Shown here piece by piece: positions 16,145-23,927 of a stretch of 33,242 bases of DNA. Below the pieces are notes generated by a model that saw nothing but the letters and a program-made list of their open reading frames with translations, had not been told where the DNA came from and did no database searches. Every line of letters begins with the position of its first letter. The first letter of the stretch is position 1. Source of the DNA: Candidatus Eiseniibacteriota bacterium (GTDB lineage: Bacteria; Eisenbacteria; RBG-16-71-46; SZUA-252); contig VBOX01000009.1 of assembly GCA_005893265.1 (NCBI GenBank), positions 1 to 33,242 on the forward strand, written 5' to 3'. The position numbers were made by a program, and so were the translations under genes.

Positions 16145-17265
16145 CAGCTGTCCTCCGGCTTCGGCGCGGGGTCGTTGCCCGGCCGGATCGAATTGTTGAC
16201 GAAAACGGACGCGCCGTTCCGCAGCTTGAAGACGCCCGAGGTCACAACCTCTTCGCCCGACTTGAGGCCGGAGACGACGGCGACCTGATCGCCGCGGCTG
16301 CCGCCCAGCTTCACGAAGCGCTGCTCGACTCCGCGGTAGGTCTTGCCGTTCGGTCCCTTGAGGTCCCGCACGACGAAGATCGAGTTGCCGTAGGGTGCGT
16401 AGCTGACGGCTGTCGCCGGAAGCGCGATGACGGTGGCGCCCTTCCCGAGCCGCGCCTCCACTTCCACGAACATGCCGGGGCGCAGCCTGCCGGCGGGATT
16501 CCGGAATACCGCCTGGATCTGGACGTTGCGCGTCGCCTCGTCGACGACGGAGTTGATGGCCGTGACCTTGCCGGCGGCGATGACCGCGACGCTCTCGGCC
16601 GCCACGTTCACAGACCCACCTACCCTCAAATCGCCGAGCTCCTGTTGCGGCACCGAGAAGTTGACGTAGACCGGATCCAGCGACTGGAGTGGGACGACCG
16701 GATCGCCCGCGGTGAGGTACTGGCCGAGGTTGATCTGGCGGATGCCAAGCATCCCCGAGAACGGCGCCCGGATCTCCTTGCGCTCGATGGTGGCTTTGAT
16801 CTCACCCACCCGCGCCTCCGCCTGCTTCGCCTCGGCCGCGATCCGGTCGTACTCGGCCTGCGCGACGACCCCCTTTGCCAAGAGCTGCTCCGCCCGCTCG
16901 AAGTCCAGGCGCGTGAGGTCGCGTTGCGCCTCGGCGGCGGCCAGCTGGGCCCGCTCCTGGCTCACGTCGAGCCTCACCAGCACCTCGCCCACGTGGACCA
17001 TCCTGCCGGATTCGAAGGTGATCCCGCCGACGATACCGGGCAGGTCCGCGCTGACGGTGACGCCTTGAACCGCCGCCACCGTCCCGATGACGCTCGAGAC
17101 CGCGGGCCACTGCTCCTGGCTGGCGGCGATCGTCGTGACGGCCTCGGGAGGCGGCTGCCAGCCCCCCTGCGCCATCGCCGTACGGATCTGCTGGAATTTC
17201 ACAAAGCCCAGGCCGGCGACAAGCACGGCCATCGCGATGACCACGAAAATCATTCGCTTTCTCAT
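16144..17265 (-). CDS. RND periplasmic adaptor (membrane fusion protein)
   Basis: This protein bridges the permease and the TolC channel. The start at 17265 (MRKRMIFV) is chosen because GGAGGA lies at good distance, followed by a signal/anchor helix (VVIAMAVLVAGLGFV). The lipoyl half-motifs (VTVSADLPGIVGGITFESGRMVHVG and later APFSGMLGIRQINLGQYL) flank a coiled-coil hairpin (about residues 95-145: QLAAAEAQRDLTRLDFERAEQ and onward). Beta-barrel and membrane-proximal domains follow. Length (373 residues) is normal for the family. The gene lies 13 bases after the TolC gene and overlaps the permease gene, consistent with a single operon. Confidence 0.92.
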   Translation of the reverse strand: MRKRMIFVVIAMAVLVAGLGFVKFQQIRTAMAQGGWQPPPEAVTTIAASQEQWPAVSSVIGTVAAVQGVTVSADLPGIVGGITFESGRMVHVGEVLVRLDVSQERAQLAAAEAQRDLTRLDFERAEQLLAKGVVAQAEYDRIAAEAKQAEARVGEIKATIERKEIRAPFSGMLGIRQINLGQYLTAGDPVVPLQSLDPVYVNFSVPQQELGDLRVGGSVNVAAESVAVIAAGKVTAINSVVDEATRNVQIQAVFRNPAGRLRPGMFVEVEARLGKGATVIALPATAVSYAPYGNSIFVVRDLKGPNGKTYRGVEQRFVKLGGSRGDQVAVVSGLKSGEEVVTSGVFKLRNGASVFVNNSIRPGNDPAPKPEDS

Positions 17266-17278
17266 GAGTGGTTCCTCC

Positions 17279-18841
17279 TTATCGTCCTGTTCCATCGAAG
17301 TTGATACCGCGTTCCTCAATCAGCGATCCGGTTGCGCGCGCCATCTCGGTGCGTGCCGTCCGGTAGTCGGTAAGAGCCGAAATTTCGTCGAGCCGCGCGC
17401 GGGACAGGTCGTTCTGGCGCGTCAGCACCAGGAAGTTCGTCGAAAGCCCCGTGTCGTATCGATCGCGCTCGGCCGAAAGCTGGATCTCCGCCGCTTCGCG
17501 GCCCGACCGGGCCGCTTCGATCCTCTGGCCCGCCGTTTCCAAAGCCGCGGCGGCATCGAGAACCTCGGCGCGGATGGTCTTGCGGACGCGGACCAGATCC
17601 GTTTCGGACTGACGCTCGACGTGCCGCGCTACCGCGGCGTTTCCCCGAGCCGCGCGGTTTCCGATCGGGAGACCCAGCACCAGCGCCACACGCGCGGCGT
17701 CGAAATCCCCCCTGCCGAGCGACTCGAAGGACTTCCCGAAACTCCCGTCCAGCTCGGATGGGAGGGTCCCAGGCGAGCCTCCTGGATTGAGTGAACCCGC
17801 GATGCCGAATCGGTCATAGGAAACCACCGCATCCAGGCTCGGCCAGATTCCGTCGCGGGCGAACGCGGTCTCGGCGCGCCGCCGCTTCACCACCGCATCC
17901 GCGATCGCAAGCTCGGGCCGGGACGAGAGCGCGCGCTCCAATGACGCGGGCACGTCGACCGGTTGAACCTCGACCGTCGCGTCCTCGACCGGAGCGAGCT
18001 GTTCACTCCAAAGGGCGTCCCCCGCGCCGTCCAGGATCAGGAGCTTCAGGGTGTTCTCCGCGCGGGCCAGCGCCTCCCTCGAGGCGAGAAGCTCCCCGCG
18101 CCGCCGCTCCAGCTCCGCACGAGGTTGGGCAAGCTCGGTACGGGGTGCCGAGCCGGTCTCGACGCGGGTCTGCGTCTCCCCCAGCTGCTCCTCCGCAAGA
18201 TGCACCGCTTGCTGGCGCACCTCGATTTCCAGCCGGACCGCCACGAGCGTCCAGTAGGACCGCTCGACGGAGGCAACCGTCTCGGTGAGGGCGCGCCTGA
18301 GCGAGGCGGTAGCGCCTTCGCGGCCCGCCTTCGCGACGCGCACCGATAGCCGAGCCGCATCCGTGCCGCGGTTGCGCAGCAGGGGTTGCCGCAGCTCCAC
18401 ACCCACGCGCGTTCTGTACGCCGGCGACAGAAGGGTCAGGCCCTCATCGGTCTCGCGAGCGCCCCTCGCCCTGAGCGATAGCGCGCCGCCCGTGGGAAGG
18501 AGCTGTCGGACCGCCGCGCCGGCTTCGGACGATTTGAATTCAGGACCGATCTCGGCCGGCGACGTGCCTGTGAAGGAGGAGTTCAAGGGCTCCGTTGATT
18601 TCGACCACGCGCCGTCCAGCTCGACCAAGGGGTCGTATGCACCGCTCGCCGCGGTAACGGACGCTTTCGACGCGGCCAGCGACTCACGCTCGATCACCAA
18701 CCCCTCGTTCTTCTGGAGGGCGAGGCTGATCGCCTCGTTCAGGGTTAGACGATGCTCGGCGCCGAGCGCGATCCCCGCGGGCAAGGCCGCGGTCAGGGGA
18801 AGCGCCAGCGCGACGATTCGTTTCAGGGTCGCGATATTCAT
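17279..18841 (-). CDS. TolC-family outer-membrane channel protein
   Basis: A 520-residue outer-membrane efflux protein. It has a signal peptide (IVALALPLTAALPAGIALG), then two TolC-type repeats, each beginning with an N-terminal helix pattern (HRLTLNEAISLALQKN and VPASLERALSSRPELAIADA) and followed by long Ala/Glu/Arg-rich coiled coils. LRQPLLRNRGTDAARLSVRVA matches the first beta-strand/helix entry common to the family. The ATG overlaps the stop of the Os1348-like gene by four bases (ATGA), so its translation is coupled to that small gene. With the adaptor and permease downstream it completes a tripartite exporter. Confidence 0.92.
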   Translation of the reverse strand: MNIATLKRIVALALPLTAALPAGIALGAEHRLTLNEAISLALQKNEGLVIERESLAASKASVTAASGAYDPLVELDGAWSKSTEPLNSSFTGTSPAEIGPEFKSSEAGAAVRQLLPTGGALSLRARGARETDEGLTLLSPAYRTRVGVELRQPLLRNRGTDAARLSVRVAKAGREGATASLRRALTETVASVERSYWTLVAVRLEIEVRQQAVHLAEEQLGETQTRVETGSAPRTELAQPRAELERRRGELLASREALARAENTLKLLILDGAGDALWSEQLAPVEDATVEVQPVDVPASLERALSSRPELAIADAVVKRRRAETAFARDGIWPSLDAVVSYDRFGIAGSLNPGGSPGTLPSELDGSFGKSFESLGRGDFDAARVALVLGLPIGNRAARGNAAVARHVERQSETDLVRVRKTIRAEVLDAAAALETAGQRIEAARSGREAAEIQLSAERDRYDTGLSTNFLVLTRQNDLSRARLDEISALTDYRTARTEMARATGSLIEERGINFDGTGR

Positions 18842-19074
18842 GTGCCACCTCGTTGGAGATCGGTCTTCTGAAGACGCGCGTCGATCGCCTCGGCGAAGCG
18901 CGCGAGCTCTTGCGGATCCAGCGAGACCAAGGACCCCAGCTCACAAGGGGTCAGCTCCATCCCCCGCTCGGCCAGTTCCAACAGCGTTGCTTTCGGATTC
19001 GCGATGAACCGGCGACGGAGCGCCTCGTCCGTCGCCAGCACACCGATGATGCGTTCGACATAGAGTTGACTCAT
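18838..19074 (-). CDS. Os1348-like NHLP-clan small protein
   Basis: A 78-residue protein, MSQLYVERIIGVLATDEALR at the start, then FIANPKATLLELAERGMELT and a final DARLQK. The arrangement (N-terminal short helix, F-x-x-(D/N)P block, RG-(M/W)-ELT, then an L-D/N-P block and a DARLQK-type ending) resembles Os1348-family members of the nitrile-hydratase-leader (NHLP) clan, whose relatives serve as leader-type domains of ribosomal peptides. No clear double-Gly cleavage site or Cys/Ser/Thr-rich core is seen; the tail after DARLQK is only TDLQRGGT. A leader-like or carrier/regulatory role is therefore an inference. The start at 19074 follows AGGAGA; the predicted sigma-54 promoter leaves a 17-base leader. 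It is the first gene of the operon and is coupled to the TolC gene. Confidence 0.75.
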   Translation of the reverse strand: MSQLYVERIIGVLATDEALRRRFIANPKATLLELAERGMELTPCELGSLVSLDPQELARFAEAIDARLQKTDLQRGGT

Positions 19075-19098
19075 TTTGTTCTCCTCTCGCGGTGGACC

Positions 19099-19118
19099 TA
19101 TCTCAAGAGATGTGCCAA
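19099..19118 (-). promoter_or_regulatory. sigma-54-type promoter of the Os1348-like operon
   Basis: On the minus strand TTGGCAC, five bases, TTGAGATA. The -24 element is a perfect TTGGCAC. The -12 element is TTGAG where the standard form is TTGC(A/T); the same variant occurs in the twin site at 20124-20143. Predicted transcription begins about 12 bases downstream, leaving a 17-base leader with a ribosome site before the ATG at 19074. Confidence 0.7.
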
Positions 19119-19152
19119 GTCGACGCACGAGCGCGAGGGAGGCGCGACTGCA

Positions 19153-19170
19153 TTGCGCTCACGGGACTTG
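19153..19170. promoter_or_regulatory. putative activator-binding site (UAS), copy 1
   Basis: TTGCGCTCACGGGACTTG on the plus strand. It matches the copy at 20178-20195 at 16 of 18 positions and lies exactly 34 bp upstream of the -24 element, as in the twin promoter. Confidence 0.6.
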
Positions 19171-19312
19171 GCGTGCGAGAGGGACACAGGAGCGGGAGCA
19201 ACGGGGTTCGAACTACCTGTAGGGAAATCGACAGAACGTCGATCCATGCGCGGGCGCGATCGGCCTGCGTTGCAGCTCTTGTCGGACGGGGCCTGCGCGT
19301 GCTCGCCGGGTC

Positions 19313-19339
19313 GACGCCGGGCCCATGGGGCCCGGCGTC
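19313..19339 (-). terminator. 12-bp perfect hairpin after the beta-barrel gene
   Basis: GACGCCGGGCCC, a 3-base loop, GGGCCCGGCGTC. It lies 49 bases past the stop of the barrel gene. There is no T-run, so it is either a terminator of an unusual kind or a 3'-end stabilising hairpin. Confidence 0.5.
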
Positions 19340-19387
19340 TGGAGGGGGCGAATGGAGGGATTGGATGAAGCGGATTGTTGGAGGGAA

Positions 19388-20032
19388 CTAGAACTTGTAC
19401 GAAAGGCCGACCGTGCCGCGCTCCATCCAGATCTGATCCGCGCCACTGGCATCGGCTAGACCCGTTGCGCCATCCGAGGGGAACGCCACGAGCTCGCGAA
19501 GGTCCGCGCGCAGTGCCCACCGCTCGGTGATCCCGTAGGTCGTACCTGCTCCGAAGTTGATCGCGAACGCGGTTTGCGACTTGTCCAGCTGTGGCACGCG
19601 ATCCGCGTCGGTGTTGGACAGAAACGTTACCGCTCCGGCCCCGGCCACCAGATAGGGCGACCAGTTGCGGACCGGAAAGTCCGCTCTCAGGTTCGCCTGG
19701 TAGGCGAGGACGTCGGGTGTTTTCCGATCTTGGCTCGCACCGGATCCCACATCGATGCTCTGCTTGACCGGAATCATCCAGGTGAACTCTCCCTCGGCCG
19801 CCAGCCTCGGGGTCACGCGATACGTCACGGTCGCGACAGCGGGAATGTTGACGAAGCGATCCGGCAGCGCCGTGTCGTTCTTGTTCAGGGCCTGAATTCC
19901 ACCCATGAGCGAGACCTCCGTCCGTGACCCGAACGATTCTTGCGCCGCGGCGGTCGACGCCGCTCCCAGGATGAAGAGCGAGACGACTGCTGCTCCGATG
20001 GCGGCGCTCGTGCTCCTTCTACTGACCTTCAT
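19388..20032 (-). CDS. outer-membrane beta-barrel protein
   Basis: A 214-residue protein with a signal peptide (VVSLFILGAASTAAAQ) and repeated amphipathic beta strands. It ends with LSYKF, a C-terminal aromatic residue that serves as the BAM targeting signal. The size and pattern (EVSLMGGIQAL, YRVTPRLAAEGEFTW, SPYLVAGAGAVTF, NFGAGTTYGITERWALRADL) fit an eight-strand OmpA/OprF-N-like barrel. It has its own sigma-54-type promoter and upstream element matching those of the next operon, so it belongs to the same regulon. Its role may be structural or accessory to the exporter; this is inferred. Confidence 0.85.
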   Translation of the reverse strand: MKVSRRSTSAAIGAAVVSLFILGAASTAAAQESFGSRTEVSLMGGIQALNKNDTALPDRFVNIPAVATVTYRVTPRLAAEGEFTWMIPVKQSIDVGSGASQDRKTPDVLAYQANLRADFPVRNWSPYLVAGAGAVTFLSNTDADRVPQLDKSQTAFAINFGAGTTYGITERWALRADLRELVAFPSDGATGLADASGADQIWMERGTVGLSYKF

Positions 20033-20123
20033 GGCACTTCCTCCTCGTGATCGATCCGCGACGGCGCGGTGCTAGGCGCCGGGTGCGTCATGCATGCCGC
20101 CCATCGCTTCCTCTGGTCCCGTG

Positions 20124-20143
20124 TATCTCAAGCGGCGTGCCAA
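20124..20143 (-). promoter_or_regulatory. sigma-54-type promoter of the beta-barrel gene
   Basis: On the minus strand TTGGCAC, five bases, TTGAGATA, the same layout as at 19099-19118. Predicted transcription start is about 80 bases before the ATG at 20032. Confidence 0.68.
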
Positions 20144-20177
20144 CCGATCGAACGGGACGCGCAGCTGCCGATACTCT

Positions 20178-20195
20178 TTGCGCTCGCGGGAGTTG
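20178..20195. promoter_or_regulatory. putative activator-binding site (UAS), copy 2
   Basis: TTGCGCTCGCGGGAGTTG on the plus strand, 34 bp upstream of the -24 element, identical in spacing to copy 1. The core CTC-GCGG-GAG is a short inverted repeat. Confidence 0.6.
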
Positions 20196-20309
20196 TGTTG
20201 CCGGGGGGGAGATGGTGTGGGTCCGGCGGGATGTCGCGCCGGTTGTGGCGGGATCGACAAGCTGTCGGTTTCTCCGCAGGCGACCCGCGGAGCGTCGCTG
20301 CCGAGCCGG

Positions 20310-22385
20310 CTAGCTGACTCCGTACTTTTCGATGCGTGAGTAAAGCTGGGCGCGCGTGAGGCCCAAGAGGCGGGCGGCCCTGGACTTGTTGCCCTTGGCC
20401 TGGCTCAGAGCCTTCTCGACCATGCCGCGCTCCACGTCTTCGAGATTCATACCCTCGGAGGGAATCGGCGCCGCCGCTTTCGCCGAGCCGTTCGTCGCTT
20501 CGAAATGCGCCGCCCCGACGCTCGCCGCCATGGTGGGAAGGTGATCGCGGGTAATCAAACCCCCGTCGCAAAGGAGAATCGCGCGCTCGATCGCGTTCCG
20601 CAGCTCGCGCACGTTCCCCGGCCAGCGATAGGCGAGCAGCCATTCGCGTGCGTCCTTCGAGATCCCCGCGGCGGGCCGACCCATGGTCCTGCCCAGGTCC
20701 TCGAGAAACGCCTCGGCGAGAGGCAGAATATCCTCCGGTCGCTCGCGCAAGGGCGCGATGTGGATCTGGAACACATTGAGGCGATAGTACAAGTCCTCGC
20801 GAAACGTCTGCCGCGCGATGCTCGCCGCCAGGTCGCGGTTCGTGGCCGCGATGACGCGGACATCGGCCTTGAGCGTGCGCGTCCCGCCCAACCGTTGGAA
20901 CTCGCGCTGCTCGAGGACCCGGAGAAACTTCGCCTGGACCAGCGGGCTCATCTCGGCAATCTCGTCGAGGAACAGGGTTCCGCCCGCGGCCTGCTCCAGG
21001 CGGCCGATCTTGGTTGCGATCGCCCCGGTGAAGGCTCCCTTTTCGTGCCCGAACAGCTCCGACTCGAGGAGCTGCTCCGGCAGCGCCGCGCAGTTGATCG
21101 CGACGAAAGGACGACCCGACCGAGGCGAGCCTTGGTGGATGAGGCTTGAGATCACTTCCTTGCCGGTCCCCGATTCCCCCGTGATGAGCACCGTGGTTTC
21201 CGAAGCTGTCACTCGCTTGACCGAGAGCAGGCTCTGCTTCCAGGAGGGAGAGACCCCGATGATCCGGCCCCGTCCCCGGGACTCCAGCTCGCGGGCGAGC
21301 GTCTCGACGGTCGCCTCGAGCCTCTCTGCCCGCTCGCGCGCTTCCGCGGCGACGCGGGCCTCCTCGGCCAGCCGTTGGTGGGAAAGCATCAGGCCGACGC
21401 GGTCGGCGAGGCGGATGGCAACCTCCGTATCCTCCCAGCTGTAACGTGACGGCTCCCGGTGGAAAAAGCTGAGACCTCCCCTGACTTCCCCCGATAGCCA
21501 AACCGGGACCCGAAGCCAGGACCGCATCCCCGAGGAGATGATGAGGCGCTGGCGCTCCGTGTCGGGGGGGACTTCGGTGGGGATATCATGGATGATCTCG
21601 AAGTCGATCCGACGGTCCAGCTCACTCGCGGTGAGCACAACCGCTTCGGTCGGCGCCGGATTGTCGCTCTCGCCCGCGAGGGCCGAGATACGGATCGTTC
21701 GGGCGCGCATGTCCAGCTCGGTCAAGCAGGCCAAGTCATGCGGCAAGACTTGTTGCATCCCGTCGGAGAGCCGCTGGAAAACCTCGCGCACGTCGAGCGA
21801 CTCGGCGAGCGTGGAGAGGAGCGCCTCGATCCTGTCGAGCCGGTCCCTTCGACGGCGCTCGATGTCCCACAGCCGCCAGTGCTCGACGGCCGAGCCCAGC
21901 AAAGCTGCAATCGGCCGGAGAACGTCCTGATGCTCGTCCGTGAACGCGTGCGGACTGTACGCGGCCAGCCAGACGCCTCCTCGAAGGGTGTCCGTCGAGC
22001 GAAAAGGCTCCCACATCGCCGACCGCACTCCTCCCTCGAGCGCTTTCGCGTCGAAGAAGAAGCTCCGGTCGAACTCTATCAGCGCGTCTTCGATGCGAGG
22101 GTTCGGCCCCGACCGTGGACGCATGCGTGGGGACCACGACGTCAATGGGATCGGCTCGGTACACACAGGGCCCTGGCACGGGACGGTGCTCGCGTGGAGG
22201 ACCGCCCGGGCGTCGTCGATCAAGCGAACGACTCCCATGTTGTCGAACGGGATGACCCGGCGGACGGAGGTCGCGACCCGGTCGAAGACGTCCTGGAGCT
22301 CCAAGGTCTCCGAGGCGGTCTCGGCGATCTCCGAAAGGACGTCGGCCAAGAGCTGAGCATCAATGGACGGCGCGGCTACGTTCAT
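20310..22385 (-). CDS. sigma-54-dependent enhancer-binding protein with two GAF domains
   Basis: A 691-residue transcriptional activator. GAF domains span about residues 20-175 and 195-340. A coiled-coil linker (EARVAAEARERAERLEATVE) follows. The AAA+ domain has Walker A GESGTGKE (403-410), the sigma-54-contact loop GAFTGA (450-455) and Walker B GGTLFLDE (468-475), and a Fis-type helix-turn-helix (SRAARLLGLTRAQLYSRIEKYG) ends the protein. It would sense a small molecule through its GAF domains, bind upstream elements and hydrolyse ATP to open sigma-54 promoters. It has no receiver domain, so it is not a standard response regulator. It lies directly upstream of two sigma-54-type promoters in the window. 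The ATG at 22385 lies after a palindrome. Function class is certain; the ligand is unknown. Confidence 0.95.
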   Translation of the reverse strand: MNVAAPSIDAQLLADVLSEIAETASETLELQDVFDRVATSVRRVIPFDNMGVVRLIDDARAVLHASTVPCQGPVCTEPIPLTSWSPRMRPRSGPNPRIEDALIEFDRSFFFDAKALEGGVRSAMWEPFRSTDTLRGGVWLAAYSPHAFTDEHQDVLRPIAALLGSAVEHWRLWDIERRRRDRLDRIEALLSTLAESLDVREVFQRLSDGMQQVLPHDLACLTELDMRARTIRISALAGESDNPAPTEAVVLTASELDRRIDFEIIHDIPTEVPPDTERQRLIISSGMRSWLRVPVWLSGEVRGGLSFFHREPSRYSWEDTEVAIRLADRVGLMLSHQRLAEEARVAAEARERAERLEATVETLARELESRGRGRIIGVSPSWKQSLLSVKRVTASETTVLITGESGTGKEVISSLIHQGSPRSGRPFVAINCAALPEQLLESELFGHEKGAFTGAIATKIGRLEQAAGGTLFLDEIAEMSPLVQAKFLRVLEQREFQRLGGTRTLKADVRVIAATNRDLAASIARQTFREDLYYRLNVFQIHIAPLRERPEDILPLAEAFLEDLGRTMGRPAAGISKDAREWLLAYRWPGNVRELRNAIERAILLCDGGLITRDHLPTMAASVGAAHFEATNGSAKAAAPIPSEGMNLEDVERGMVEKALSQAKGNKSRAARLLGLTRAQLYSRIEKYGVS

Positions 22386-22435
22386 GGATTCCCGTTTGGA
22401 TGCGCGTTACAGCCTCTGGATCGAATCATTTCAAG

Positions 22436-22451
22436 TGTACGTGTTGGTACA
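22436..22451. promoter_or_regulatory. inverted repeat TGTAC-N6-GTACA upstream of the activator gene
   Basis: A perfect 5+5 palindrome with six bases between, about 50 bases before the activator ATG. It could be an operator for the activator's own promoter; the binding protein is unknown. Confidence 0.35.
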
Positions 22452-22527
22452 TTCTCGCATCAAGCCTCGGCGCTCTACCTACGCATCGAACGGGGCTCTA
22501 CGAATTCGACAGGCAGAACGAGGTATT

Positions 22528-23241
22528 TCAGTATCGATCGTGGTGGCGTACCCATGCCATCGAATGGGTCAAGCCGTCCTCGTCGCGGCCCTTCGGTGCT
22601 AAGTCGAGGTAATTGTACGCCCCGACCAATATGTCGAGCCCGCGCGCGTAGGCTGAGTACGTATGGAAGATGCCGCCCGTCGCGTCCCGGTAGAACACGC
22701 TGACGCCGGGCGCCTCCTCGCTGCCGAATTTCTGCATTTCGTAGTTGTAGTACACGTCCCCCTTCGCCATTTCGTCCTTCGTGAACGAAACGTGGTAATC
22801 GAAGTTGAAGTCGTTCCCGTTCGACGACACCCACTTGAAGCGCCAGCCCATGCGCTTCCGAAACGCTTCGATTTGGGACAGAGGTGCGCGTGAGACGGCC
22901 ATGAGGGTCACGTCGCGGTGGGAAAGGTGTACGACGCTCCCGTCGATATGATCGGACACGAACGAGCAGCTCGGGCACCCCTGCTCCCACCCCGGACCGA
23001 ACATGAAATGGTAGACGATCAGCTGACCGCGGCCATCGAAGAGCTCGGCGAGCGTCTTCTTGCCTTCCGGCCCGTCGAAGACGTACTCCTTCTCCACCCG
23101 CACCCAGGGCAGCTCGCGGCGCTGCCGGCTCAGCTCATCGCGGAGCCGGGTGAATTCCTTTTCCTTTTCCAAATGCCGCTTCCGCGCGGCGAGCCACTCA
23201 TCTCGGGTCACGACTTTCGGGCGCTCCATGGTCTTGGTCAC
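22528..23241 (-). CDS. DUF899 family thioredoxin-like protein
   Basis: A DUF899 protein of 237 residues. It includes MERPKVVTRDEWLAARKRHL near the start and a thioredoxin-like core with YHFMFGPGWEQGCPSCSF, where CPSC takes the place of the redox motif. The end (AYARGLDILVGAYNYLDLAPKGRDE) is also characteristic. Related proteins are often called dithiol-disulfide isomerase-like, but activity is not established. The start is GTG at 23241, supported by a GAGGAG site; it overlaps the stop of the preceding small gene by four bases (GTGA). It ends the ArsR-SRPBCC operon. Confidence 0.9.
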   Translation of the reverse strand: MTKTMERPKVVTRDEWLAARKRHLEKEKEFTRLRDELSRQRRELPWVRVEKEYVFDGPEGKKTLAELFDGRGQLIVYHFMFGPGWEQGCPSCSFVSDHIDGSVVHLSHRDVTLMAVSRAPLSQIEAFRKRMGWRFKWVSSNGNDFNFDYHVSFTKDEMAKGDVYYNYEMQKFGSEEAPGVSVFYRDATGGIFHTYSAYARGLDILVGAYNYLDLAPKGRDEDGLTHSMAWVRHHDRY

Positions 23242-23411
23242 GATGAGCTCCTCTTTTGATTTGGGTCTTCGACGATCTCCTTGGCGGTTCCCTTTGCACG
23301 AACGGCGGTTCCCTTTGGACGAACCTTCTTTGCGACAAAGACGGTCAGCCCGCCCGCCGATGTAACGCCGGCGACCGTCAGCGCCATGCTTGCGATGCAC
23401 GCAGGGCACAT
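23238..23411 (-). CDS. 57-residue membrane protein of the ArsR-SRPBCC-DUF899 operon
   Basis: MCPACIASMALTVAGVTSAGG begins with a CPAC motif followed by a hydrophobic segment (LTVAGVTSAGGLTVFVA), then a basic tail containing a repeated KGTA. Small CPAC proteins next to DUF899 and SRPBCC genes are commonly seen. It is probably membrane-inserted with the CxxC outside or at the surface. The reading is bounded by a ribosome site (GGAGAGG) upstream of 23411 and by a four-base overlap with the DUF899 gene. Function is unknown. Confidence 0.7.
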   Translation of the reverse strand: MCPACIASMALTVAGVTSAGGLTVFVAKKVRPKGTAVRAKGTAKEIVEDPNQKRSSS

Positions 23412-23445
23412 GGTCCTCTCCTCTCTTTGCGTTCGCTGGACTTCT

Positions 23446-23910
23446 TCATGACCTCTTCGGATCCGCCTTCTCCGCCGCCCTTCGGACGCAGTCGAGCATG
23501 TGCGCCCAGCCGGTTTGGACACCGGTCCGATGCTCCTCTGGGATCGGCCCCATCGCGCTGTGCTTGAAGGTGATGAGAGTTCCGCCGTCCACCGGAGCCA
23601 GACGGTACTGAACATTTGAAACCGCGGCGTTGGACATGAAGAGCGGCCCGGTGATCTCGAGCAGCGTGGGCCGCTTGATTGCCTGCACGTGTCCCCACAG
23701 ATGCCCGTTATCGTTTCCGAGGTCGCGGTACCAGCGTCCGCCGGGCCGGGCTTCGATCTTCATGGGCATTGGCTTCCCGTATTCAAACTCATTGTGCGGT
23801 CCGATCTGCTCGAGCAGCGCGGCAAACGTCGCGTCGAGCGAGGCGTTGACTCGGATCTCTTGGGTGATGCTCATTGTCAGGTCGTTGGCGGTCGATGCGG
23901 ACAGGACCAT
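23446..23910 (-). CDS. SRPBCC (AHSA1-like) domain protein
   Basis: A 154-residue helix-grip protein. It contains SITQEIRVNASLDATFAALL, GGRWYRDLGNDNGHLWGHV and the closing helix (TGVQTGWAHMLDCVRRAAEK). The chosen start (23910) follows AGGAGG; an upstream in-frame ATG at 23931 overlaps the ArsR stop. It is the second gene of the operon led by the ArsR gene. Its ligand is unknown; as with the 5.3 kb homologue, it is expected to be repressed by its ArsR partner. Confidence 0.85.
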   Translation of the reverse strand: MVLSASTANDLTMSITQEIRVNASLDATFAALLEQIGPHNEFEYGKPMPMKIEARPGGRWYRDLGNDNGHLWGHVQAIKRPTLLEITGPLFMSNAAVSNVQYRLAPVDGGTLITFKHSAMGPIPEEHRTGVQTGWAHMLDCVRRAAEKADPKRS

Positions 23911-23927
23911 GGCTTCCTCCTTTGATT

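Larger units (their letters stand above)
19075..19387 (-). other. intergenic region upstream of the Os1348-TolC-MFP-RND operon
   Basis: No gene is seen here on either strand. It holds, in order from the gene, an AGGAGA ribosome site, a sigma-54-type promoter (19099-19118), an upstream 18-bp element (19153-19170), and a 12-bp perfect hairpin (19313-19339) located after the barrel gene. Confidence 0.6.

Noticed and set aside
19195-19220. GGTTCGAAC, like a tRNA T-loop
   Set aside because: The flanking bases do not form a T-stem, and there is no acceptor or anticodon arm nearby.
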